A program made the position numbers and the translations under genes. A DNA stretch of 5,832 bases from NCBI GenBank assembly GCA_018815265.1, contig JAHIYG010000059.1, positions 1 through 5,832 of the forward strand. Direction: 5' to 3'. This document shows, piece after piece, positions 1 through 5,832 of this stretch. The first letter of the stretch is position 1. The number at the start of each line of letters is the position of its first letter. Source of the stretch: Candidatus Altarchaeota archaeon (GTDB lineage: Archaea; Altiarchaeota; Altiarchaeia; IMC4; SCGC-AAA252-I15). The notes under the pieces were generated by a model, which did not search any database, was not told the origin of the DNA, and saw nothing but the letters and a program-made list of their open reading frames with translations.

Positions 1-2
1 TG

Positions 3-506
3 GGAAAAGAATACCGGGGTATGCCCGAATTCCTAAAAAGACTAGGCATCGCACCCACACATTACATACTCAAAGGCTATTTCTACGACCGCCCAGGAGA
101 CCTCCGCATAAGGAATGTAGACCAGAAGGCAATAGAACTCACATTCGGAGTATTTATGGGGATAGATATAGTGCCACCGATGGAGTTTCTAAGCATGATA
201 GTGGAAACCGCAAAAGGAATAATGCCCGAACACTGCAAAGACCCAAACTATGTCAGGCTCATACCCATGGTCACAGATATGGGAAAAACCACACTGCAGG
301 AGTGCCTTGGTGAACTGCAGGCTAGACAGGATCAAGTAACTCAACTCCCAGGAAAAGGAGTGCAGGAACTAATGCTAGTCGAAGACACAGGAGAAGGCAA
401 GGTTGTAAAAGACGATGAAACATGCATGTTAGCCATGTATTACCCGAGAAACGCAGACAGAACGCAAGTCGGACAATGGATGGAACAACAGATGACACAA
501 ATCTAA
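3..506 (+). CDS. Unrecognised soluble protein, probably 5'-truncated by the window edge
   Basis: I do not recognise this protein and assign no function. The reading frame is open from the first complete codon to the TAA stop, so the gene probably begins before the window. An internal ATG at position 21 would give 161 residues, but it has no TATA-like box and only a G-run four bases away, too close to act as a ribosome binding site. Counting from that Met, the protein has no signal peptide or membrane segment. It contains a hydrophobic stretch around residues 42-62, three cysteines (72, 95, 135), and a Gln/Met-rich C-terminus (residues 149-161). It converges with the phospholipase-like gene, leaving 15 bases between stop codons, so the two are transcribed separately. 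Confidence is high that it is coding, because codon use matches the other plus-strand genes, and low on the start. Confidence 0.7.
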   Translation, partial: GKEYRGMPEFLKRLGIAPTHYILKGYFYDRPGDLRIRNVDQKAIELTFGVFMGIDIVPPMEFLSMIVETAKGIMPEHCKDPNYVRLIPMVTDMGKTTLQECLGELQARQDQVTQLPGKGVQELMLVEDTGEGKVVKDDETCMLAMYYPRNADRTQVGQWMEQQMTQI

Positions 507-521
507 TTTGTTAAGGGGGAT

Positions 522-1505
522 TCACTGACAAAAAGTGCTTTTTATATCTTCTTTCTCAGGTTTCAAATTACTACCCATGTAGATTTTAGCATTAAATGAC
601 CTGCTTTTCCCCCTCAACCAACCACCCTGTTCCTCGCCCCCAGTATCAACAACCCAGTTAGTTGTCTCAGGCTGCCCAACCCCCCTGACACAAGTATCGC
701 CAACAGTCGTAAGCGCCCCGGACTTTAGAGTCCATACCCCGCAATCAAAGTTATCATCTGACCAGATAATACTCGGCAGTTCGACCCTTGCCCCAACCGG
801 CCCCTGCGCCGTCCCTTTCACAGTCGCCCTGACAGAATCCAGTTTATTCCCGTATTTATCTGCCACAGCATTCAACGTGCAGGTAAAGGATGTGATTCTC
901 ACATCAAACACCTTCAGAGGCTCTTTAAGAGTTGAAGTCGTCGTAGATTTTATAGTTGACGACGTGGTTGACGACGTGGTTGACGTCGTCTCTACATCGA
1001 ATCCATCCACACATGGGTAGGGAGCACTGAATATGACCCAACCAGTATATGGAACATTCACTCCTCCACCCAACAGGGACACAGCCAACCAATAGGTGTC
1101 AGACATAACAAAACAGTTCAACTCATCAGCCTTAACCAATGCCAGACAAGTGTACCTAACAGGATTATACCATTTGTATGAGTTCAGGCAGTCACTCTTT
1201 TGCACTACGTAGTTTGACATACAGGCTGCATCCAGGTCCTGGTTGAACTCCTCATCACACTGCTCCTGACTGTTGCGGGTTGTCCTGCAGAACTCATAGC
1301 AGCCGTCATGGTCATAGCAGGCAAGATTGAAACTAGCACCCCCATAGTGTTCGTTCGGGACGCTGACACGCCCTTCAGCCCCACAATAATTCACATCTGG
1401 ATTATACGACCCAAAACCACATGCGACGCCAGCCAACAAAGCCAACAATATAAAAACCAAAACATTACTCCAGGATACAATAAAACGCCCGAATAATATT
1501 CCCAT
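522..1505 (-). CDS. Secreted phospholipase A2-like protein with Thr/Ser linker and C-terminal domain
   Basis: Secreted PLA2 enzymes hydrolyse the sn-2 ester of glycerophospholipids using a His-Asp pair and calcium. Residue numbers here count from a GTG at 1535, which would give 337 residues. I prefer the ATG at 1505 (residue 11) because it puts a normal signal peptide at the N-terminus: a short n-region with one Arg, then a hydrophobic core at about residues 25-38. The PLA2 domain covers about residues 48-130. It has a Y-C-G calcium-loop-like start (50-52), the motif ACYDHDGCY (72-80) with candidate catalytic His76 and calcium ligand Asp77, and a following CDEEF...DL..AC helix (93-105) whose Asp94 matches the second active-site Asp. 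Many cysteines suggest disulfides. A Thr/Ser linker (183-202) joins a C-terminal domain (about 206-337) with four cysteines (219, 265, 282, 336) that I do not recognise. Family assignment is fairly secure; activity is inferred. Confidence 0.85.
   Translation of the reverse strand: MGILFGRFIVSWSNVLVFILLALLAGVACGFGSYNPDVNYCGAEGRVSVPNEHYGGASFNLACYDHDGCYEFCRTTRNSQEQCDEEFNQDLDAACMSNYVVQKSDCLNSYKWYNPVRYTCLALVKADELNCFVMSDTYWLAVSLLGGGVNVPYTGWVIFSAPYPCVDGFDVETTSTTSSTTSSTIKSTTTSTLKEPLKVFDVRITSFTCTLNAVADKYGNKLDSVRATVKGTAQGPVGARVELPSIIWSDDNFDCGVWTLKSGALTTVGDTCVRGVGQPETTNWVVDTGGEEQGGWLRGKSRSFNAKIYMGSNLKPEKEDIKSTFCQ
537..557 (+). terminator. Candidate archaeal T-rich terminator for the left-edge gene
   Basis: About 30 bases after the TAA stop at 506 the plus strand runs into a pyrimidine tract of repeated T clusters (five Ts at 539-543, then further T pairs and triplets to 554). 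Archaeal RNA polymerase often terminates on such oligo-T tracts without a hairpin. The tract lies inside the 3' end of the convergent minus-strand gene, where it encodes part of residues 326-332, so the T-richness may simply reflect Lys/Glu codons on the other strand. Confidence 0.3.
955..990. repeat. Three tandem 12-base units encoding the Thr/Ser linker
   Basis: On the plus strand the unit gttgacgacgtg occurs twice in tandem (955-966, 967-978) and is followed by a third copy with two changes (979-990, ending gtcgtc). On the minus strand these units encode the Thr/Ser repeats of the linker between the phospholipase-like domain and the C-terminal domain. Because the unit is a multiple of three, gain or loss of copies would change linker length without shifting frame. 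Such linkers in exported proteins are usually flexible spacers and possible O-glycosylation sites. Confidence 0.75.
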
Positions 1506-1544
1506 ACAATACACTCGATGGTCTAGATAACCCACCCATTTGCG

Positions 1545-1555
1545 CGATAAATACT
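1545..1555 (-). promoter_or_regulatory. Weak TATA-like candidate for the phospholipase-like gene
   Basis: Read on the minus strand, the AT-rich stretch agtatttatcg lies about 45 bases upstream of the preferred ATG at 1505. A start site about 26 bases downstream would leave a leader of roughly 18-20 bases. That leader holds only a weak purine element (gagtg, six bases before the ATG). Other AT-rich stretches on this strand (around 1565-1587 and the palindromic 1606-1616) are alternatives, so the assignment is tentative. Confidence 0.2.
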
Positions 1556-1606
1556 GTGGACATACGCATTATTAACCAAATAAACCTCCAATAAACACAT
1601 ATCACC

Positions 1607-1614
1607 TATATATG
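1607..1614 (+). promoter_or_regulatory. TATA box of the 989-residue gene, giving a leaderless or near-leaderless mRNA
   Basis: The sequence tatatatg is centred about 30 bases before the ATG at 1640. Archaeal TATA boxes sit around -26/-27, so transcription should begin within a few bases of the start codon. This fits the lack of any Shine-Dalgarno-like sequence before the ATG. The surrounding ctatatatgtat is nearly symmetrical and also reads as a TATA-like element on the minus strand, towards the divergent phospholipase-like gene. Confidence 0.6.
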
Positions 1615-1639
1615 TATGGCATTCCCTTTTTCTATATAA

Positions 1640-4609
1640 ATGACTGTCAAAGAAACAGTAAAGACTAGCTGCGGGCCTGCTCCAGACGTAGAGACACTAG
1701 AGATTAGAAGGCATCTAGACCCAGTATTTCGCACCATGTCACCCGAACAAGTTAGTGAGTCATCACAGTTCCTGCCTAAACTGGTGACTGCAGGACACGC
1801 CTACGCAGGCGACGGCAGAGGACTCAACGGATTCAGGTACGACCCAGTAGAGAAAAAAATCAACGCAACAGTAGGCATCAACCCCATGGAAGTCAGGACA
1901 GTCCGGTTTCTGAAGTTAAAAGACAGAAGATACAGCCAACACCTGATAGACGCCTTTGGATTCCCATTCCACACAGATCAAGACGCCACAATACCCTTCT
2001 GGGGAAACATATACATGGGAGGGAAAAAAGCAACAGAAGAACAACTAAAGCAGCTAGGCATTGAAGTCGTTAAAAACCCCGATGGAACAGACAAAACATA
2101 CGAAATGACATCATACCGCTACAGACGTAAACTATACCTTCCAGGTGAATTCCAATTCGTGGTTGTCAAAGCCCATGAAACAGCTCCAGGCAACCCCCCA
2201 TCAACCATAATACACCCAAGACACAGGATAGTATCAGACCCCCGCATCCTAGAAAGCCACATACGGCACTTCGAACCCAGTACATCAGAGGAAACAATCA
2301 AGAAACTACATGCGGAAGCGCATGAGAGAATCACACAACAGCATAGTACGCGGGGCGTACATGAGGATCTCAAGACATACTTGGGAGAAAACCTCACTCA
2401 CGAATACATACTGACGCTTGGGGAATACGTCGAAAAAAGACACCACACCGCAGAAGTCAGAAGGGGATGCGCAATAACCTTTGGGGGAACAGGAAGCGAA
2501 TACTACGGACACCTAGAAAGAATTAAAGCAGACGGAAAACCAACCATGGATGAAGGAGAGGTTGTGACAATAACCGGAGAGTTAGCAACACAACTATCTG
2601 ACAAAGGCGTATTTGTCGGGAAAAAACAACTCGTCGAAGCCAAAGCAAACGGAGCATTCCTAGATGAAGCCCACCAGCCTGAATTCAGCGGAGTGCCCAT
2701 CGGTGTGTGCGGTGTAGAGGAGAATGGAAGGGTCGAAAGGGACAAAACACTCATGGAAGAAGGTGCAGCACTGTCTGAAATAACAGTCGACGTAATACCA
2801 CTCATAGAAAAACATGCGGTTGACAGAGTATTCACGCCGCAGAAGATGGCACAGCAAATGCACCCCTCAATAGATGATGGAACAGAAACACCAAGTCTCT
2901 ATGTACCGGTGACGATTGTAGTAGACGACACACGAAGACTACATGAAGTGACTTCAAACCCCTTGACATACATGAAATACGTCACAGAAAGATACCTAGA
3001 GGTGGAAGACAGACGGAAGGCTGCAGAAATCATCGCAAAACTCGAAAAGGAGGGAGTAAAAAAACCGGATAAACCATCGCCTGTCACAGCGCTGGTGAAA
3101 TACCAGGGAGGAGACCCGGGAGAAGTGGAGGTTGAAGGTTTGAATCCGAAAGAAGTCCTGCTATTGAACCTCATGTATGCAACAGCCAGGAAAAAGCATA
3201 TTGAGGCGCTTTCAAGAAATATAGGGGCAAACATGAGGGCTGCAATCAAGGCTAATCTAGCAGAGAGGAAACACGCTGAGATAATACAAAACCTAAGTCC
3301 GGAAGGGGCCAGGGCAGACACAGGAGACTTTAGGAAAACCTCCTCGCCTGGAGAGCGTATGGATGCGATAGCACAGTCAGTCAACACAGTAAGACAGTAC
3401 ATGCTCGCAGACACAATACTTCCGCAGGTTGGGGGAGTCACAAAAGACCAGGAAAACCTATTCCAACTATGGGTTGGCGCCCTACTGCAGACAGTCGAAA
3501 AAACAGGGCTGGACCCAATAGCATATTTGAGAAGCCATGAATTCAAACAGTTCATGGTGCAGTTCCTAGGCGGTGCAGAAGCAAGAAACCACTACCACAG
3601 AGCAAACACTCAAATAGAGACTGCATTCGCAGGCACAAGAAACATCGACATGGGAACTGCAGTACAAATGGTAGGGGGTGTGATGCGGACGTTATTTAAT
3701 GAATTCAACAGCCAACAAGAAGGAGAACACATGATGGACCGCGTCGAAGCCCTGCAACAAAGCCCCCTGGCAAAAAAGACGTCAGCAGTCAACAGCACCA
3801 AGGCACATACAGAATACGGATTAGAACACTTCACCGCAGCAGATGGAACCAAAATGGTCACGCCCTCACAGTTCACCGGAGCATTCGATCAATTGATTGG
3901 CGAGTTCCAAAGCCTGCCGGAAAGCTTCTACAGACACAGCTGGTGGGAAAGCGAAGACGAAAGACGAGAATATTTCAGACGAACCCAACAGAGGATGACA
4001 CGGTTTCTAGACGACTCAATAGGCATGCTGGCAGGCGAAAAAAACGGTTTCGAAGCAGTTGGGTGGGAAAAAACATACGTCTTCAGGCATGCCGGCGGAG
4101 AACTATACGGGGGAAATGACTGGGAAAACAAGGAACCCCACAGGCCAGGAGAAGAGATACATTTGGTTACAGAGCCTACAGAAGACAGGAGGACACACCA
4201 CCTAAGCGACAAAATGATAGACATAATGTATGCCGACGATGAAATAGGGCAGAAAATCGGGCCTGAAAGAAATGATAGACGCCTTGCAGCAGAGATACTG
4301 AAAGACCTCAGGAGGACACTCACAGAATTCGACTGGGGAAACACAACAGAAGAGAGAGTGGAAGACCTCGTCTACGCATATGACAAAACATGCGAGATAC
4401 GAAGGCTATTCGAAAGAAGAGAACCGCCCCTAAGAAGCAGAGACACATTCGGGTTGATGTCACTCGGATTATTCAGCGAGCGAGAAGAGCCAGTAAACGA
4501 CTACCACGGCGGAGAAACAGACTACATGTACGGAAAAATAGAAAAACCAGGGGAAAGACAAAGACGAGAGAGGCAGAATAGATACAGGTACGACTGGTTA
4601 GATATTTAA
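1640..4609 (+). CDS. Large (989 aa) unrecognised cytoplasmic protein
   Basis: I do not recognise this protein and give no function. It is hydrophilic and highly charged, with no signal peptide or membrane segment and only four cysteines (11, 277, 357, 918), so it is probably cytoplasmic. The first half looks mixed alpha/beta, with beta-like stretches at about 165-177, 305-312 and 419-430 and a Gly-rich segment at 281-290 (FGGTGSEYYG). Residues about 443-475 and 503-560 look helical, with many charged residues and alanines. A second helical region covers about 600-705. Residues 763-830 are rich in Trp, Tyr and Arg. The C-terminus (about 970-989) is Arg/Tyr-rich and basic. I see no HExxH, Walker A or zinc-finger motif. 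The start at ATG 1640 is supported by the TATA box 30 bases upstream and the absence of an earlier in-frame start nearby. A stop at 4607-4609 gives one uninterrupted frame. The gene is divergent from the phospholipase-like gene and 23 bases ahead of the sulfotransferase-like gene, which has its own promoter. Confidence 0.9.
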   Translation: MTVKETVKTSCGPAPDVETLEIRRHLDPVFRTMSPEQVSESSQFLPKLVTAGHAYAGDGRGLNGFRYDPVEKKINATVGINPMEVRTVRFLKLKDRRYSQHLIDAFGFPFHTDQDATIPFWGNIYMGGKKATEEQLKQLGIEVVKNPDGTDKTYEMTSYRYRRKLYLPGEFQFVVVKAHETAPGNPPSTIIHPRHRIVSDPRILESHIRHFEPSTSEETIKKLHAEAHERITQQHSTRGVHEDLKTYLGENLTHEYILTLGEYVEKRHHTAEVRRGCAITFGGTGSEYYGHLERIKADGKPTMDEGEVVTITGELATQLSDKGVFVGKKQLVEAKANGAFLDEAHQPEFSGVPIGVCGVEENGRVERDKTLMEEGAALSEITVDVIPLIEKHAVDRVFTPQKMAQQMHPSIDDGTETPSLYVPVTIVVDDTRRLHEVTSNPLTYMKYVTERYLEVEDRRKAAEIIAKLEKEGVKKPDKPSPVTALVKYQGGDPGEVEVEGLNPKEVLLLNLMYATARKKHIEALSRNIGANMRAAIKANLAERKHAEIIQNLSPEGARADTGDFRKTSSPGERMDAIAQSVNTVRQYMLADTILPQVGGVTKDQENLFQLWVGALLQTVEKTGLDPIAYLRSHEFKQFMVQFLGGAEARNHYHRANTQIETAFAGTRNIDMGTAVQMVGGVMRTLFNEFNSQQEGEHMMDRVEALQQSPLAKKTSAVNSTKAHTEYGLEHFTAADGTKMVTPSQFTGAFDQLIGEFQSLPESFYRHSWWESEDERREYFRRTQQRMTRFLDDSIGMLAGEKNGFEAVGWEKTYVFRHAGGELYGGNDWENKEPHRPGEEIHLVTEPTEDRRTHHLSDKMIDIMYADDEIGQKIGPERNDRRLAAEILKDLRRTLTEFDWGNTTEERVEDLVYAYDKTCEIRRLFERREPPLRSRDTFGLMSLGLFSEREEPVNDYHGGETDYMYGKIEKPGERQRRERQNRYRYDWLDI

Positions 4610-4610
4610 A
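4602..4610 (+). promoter_or_regulatory. TATA box of the arylsulfotransferase-like gene, overlapping the upstream stop codon
   Basis: The sequence atatttaaa is centred about 27 bases before the ATG at 4633, the spacing expected for an archaeal promoter giving a leaderless transcript. It includes the TAA stop (4607-4609) of the 989-residue gene. The ATG has no purine-rich ribosome binding site before it (the preceding bases are pyrimidine-rich), which agrees with leaderless translation. The gene may therefore be transcribed independently despite the short gap. Confidence 0.55.
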
Positions 4611-4632
4611 TTCCCAATAATTATTTGTTCCT

Positions 4633-5832
4633 ATGCGGAAGCTAGTTTTTGTTATCTTATTTGTGCTGGTCTCCACAGCCTGCCTGGAAAAAGAAACAGA
4701 AAAAGGAGATACTGTTGTAAACAGGCTTGTGGACCTCGGATACCTATCTGAAACAGACATTGCAGAGGAGGACATTGGGAAAGCCAATGTATTGAGCTAC
4801 AAAAACACAAGCTACAGCGGACTCACCATGTACTGCAACATGGACATCGACATCGCATACCTCATGGACATGAAAGGAGACATAATACACGTAATCTCAG
4901 CAGGACAAGGAGGCGGATGCACCCTAGCCGAACCAATAGACGAAAACAGCTTCCTCTTCCTCATAAAGGAGACGGCACTGGTCAAGGTGGACTGGGAATC
5001 CAACATAATATGGAAGATAAACGACATATTCCACCATGACATGACAATAGGGGAGAACGCAACCATATACGCACTCACGCAAGCAAAGATAAACAATTCA
5101 CTGGTGAGCCCAGGAAAAGAGATAACAGAAGACTACATAACCACAATAACCCCCGATGGAAAAATAGTTTCGAAACTGTCGTTTTCAGAGTTATACAGCA
5201 AAAACCCGGAACTACTTAAAATGGTCGAGGGCGCAGAAGCAGACGTATACCACGTCAACAACGTCGAATACATACCCCAAGACATAGTATACAGTGAAAA
5301 CCTCACATTCAAAAAAGGCAACATACTCGTGTCAGTCAGAAACACCGACACAATAGGAGTCGTAGACCTGCAAAAGAGAGAAATGATATGGTATTGGGGA
5401 CCAGGCACACTAAACCACCAACACAACCCCTCGATGACGCCAGACAACAACATACTAGTCTTCGACAACAACCCAGAAAGAGGGTATTCAAGCATAGTAG
5501 AAGTCAACCCAGCAACAGAAGAAGTAGTGTGGGAATACTTTGGAGACCCACCGAAAAGTTTCTACTCTGAAAAAATGGGGTCAACTCAGAGGCTCGAAAA
5601 CGGCAACACACTAATTACAGAAAGCTACAAAGGACACGTCTTCGAAATAAACCATAAAAAGGAGATAGTATGGGACTTCTGGGACCCACACATAAACCAC
5701 GGAAAAAGAAAGACAATGTATAGGGCGACAAGACTCCCCAAAGGATTCAAAGGGATAAATGTGGAATACACAGGAGATACCACGCCAGTGAAACCAAACA
5801 TACTGGAAGTCTGCAGCATGCTCAAAAGGCAA
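4633..5832 (+). CDS. Exported arylsulfotransferase-like (ASST family) beta-propeller protein, 3' end beyond the window
   Basis: ASST enzymes move sulfate from a phenolic sulfate ester to another phenol without PAPS, outside the cytoplasm. The frame runs 400 codons to the window edge without a stop. The N-terminus has a short basic start, a hydrophobic core (residues 4-16) and Cys17, suggesting a signal peptide. A lipid anchor on Cys17 is possible, but Ser at -3 is a poor lipobox match. Family hallmarks are FHHDMTI (133-139), HQHNPSM (262-268) followed by NNILVFDNN and Arg283, then STQRLENGNTLITES (317-331), the blade-ending IVEVNP and IVWDFWDP, and YRATRLP (363-369) near the usual C-terminus. 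By analogy with characterised ASST, His264 and Arg283 are candidate active-site residues. Four N-glycosylation sequons (N58, N142, N154, N223) fit a surface protein. The substrate is unknown, and archaeal relatives may have other roles. Confidence 0.85.
   Translation, partial: MRKLVFVILFVLVSTACLEKETEKGDTVVNRLVDLGYLSETDIAEEDIGKANVLSYKNTSYSGLTMYCNMDIDIAYLMDMKGDIIHVISAGQGGGCTLAEPIDENSFLFLIKETALVKVDWESNIIWKINDIFHHDMTIGENATIYALTQAKINNSLVSPGKEITEDYITTITPDGKIVSKLSFSELYSKNPELLKMVEGAEADVYHVNNVEYIPQDIVYSENLTFKKGNILVSVRNTDTIGVVDLQKREMIWYWGPGTLNHQHNPSMTPDNNILVFDNNPERGYSSIVEVNPATEEVVWEYFGDPPKSFYSEKMGSTQRLENGNTLITESYKGHVFEINHKKEIVWDFWDPHINHGKRKTMYRATRLPKGFKGINVEYTGDTTPVKPNILEVCSMLKRQ

Noticed and set aside
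526..536. Run of five Ts on the minus strand as terminator of the phospholipase-like gene
   Set aside because: It lies before the stop codon, so termination there would remove the end of the gene.
1308..1496. 62-codon plus-strand frame opposite the phospholipase-like gene
   Set aside because: It overlaps the conserved His-Asp motif region on the other strand, which is clearly coding, and has no sign of its own expression.
1506..1535. GTG start at 1535 for the phospholipase-like protein
   Set aside because: It adds ten residues including charged and polar ones before the signal peptide and has no better start signals than the ATG at 1505. It is not excluded.
1585..1589. GGAGG on the minus strand, like a Shine-Dalgarno sequence
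   Set aside because: The nearest ATG (1567-1569) is about 15 bases away, too far. It opens only a 34-codon frame out of phase with the phospholipase-like gene.
2899..3555. 218-codon minus-strand open frame inside the 989-residue gene
   Set aside because: It is antisense to a strong gene, Ser/Phe/Cys-rich as expected of a shadow frame, and has no promoter or ribosome binding site. The other minus-strand frames between 2119 and 5832 fail for the same reasons.
4390..4581. 63-codon Arg/Lys-rich plus-strand frame that resembles a basic nucleic-acid-binding protein
   Set aside because: Its basic composition follows from reading the A- and G-rich codons of the 989-residue gene's C-terminus in another frame. 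It has no start signals.
1..5832. tRNA, rRNA, CRISPR array, insertion sequence or attachment site
   Set aside because: I saw no spaced direct repeats, terminal inverted repeats, transposase or integrase motifs or RNA gene signatures, and nearly all of the window is coding.

Overview
The window looks archaeal. Two plus-strand genes have AT-rich TATA-like boxes centred about 26-30 bases upstream of an ATG that has no ribosome binding site, which is the pattern of leaderless archaeal transcripts. The plus-strand genes favour AGA/AGG, ATA and AAC codons. The secreted protein on the minus strand carries a Thr/Ser-rich linker of a kind common in archaeal surface proteins. An uncultured euryarchaeal or DPANN-like lineage is possible, but I cannot place it further. 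There is no rRNA, tRNA or other phylogenetic marker.

The layout is four protein genes, tightly packed. (1) At the left edge is the C-terminal part, or possibly the whole, of an unrecognised soluble protein (plus strand, ending at 506). (2) Only 15 bases away and convergent with it is a secreted two-domain protein (minus strand, 522-1505). Its N-terminal domain carries the His-Asp signature of secreted phospholipase A2, followed by a Thr/Ser linker and a C-terminal domain of unknown fold. (3) A 104-base divergent intergenic region (1536-1639) with archaeal promoter elements leads into a 989-residue cytoplasmic protein (1640-4609, plus strand) that I do not recognise. (4) A 23-base gap follows, with a TATA-like box lying across the stop codon of gene 3. 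It leads to an exported arylsulfotransferase-like (ASST family) beta-propeller protein (4633 to the right edge, plus strand), which is still open at the window end.

No intergenic stretch exceeds 300 bases. I see no tRNA, rRNA, CRISPR array, insertion sequence or integrase. The genes do not form a recognisable pathway. Two encode exported proteins (phospholipase-like and sulfotransferase-like) and two encode soluble proteins of unknown role. The most notable points are an apparently intact phospholipase A2 active site in what looks like an archaeon, whose own membrane lipids are expected to lack the ester bond that enzyme cuts; the different codon preference of that gene; and the very large unassigned protein beside it.
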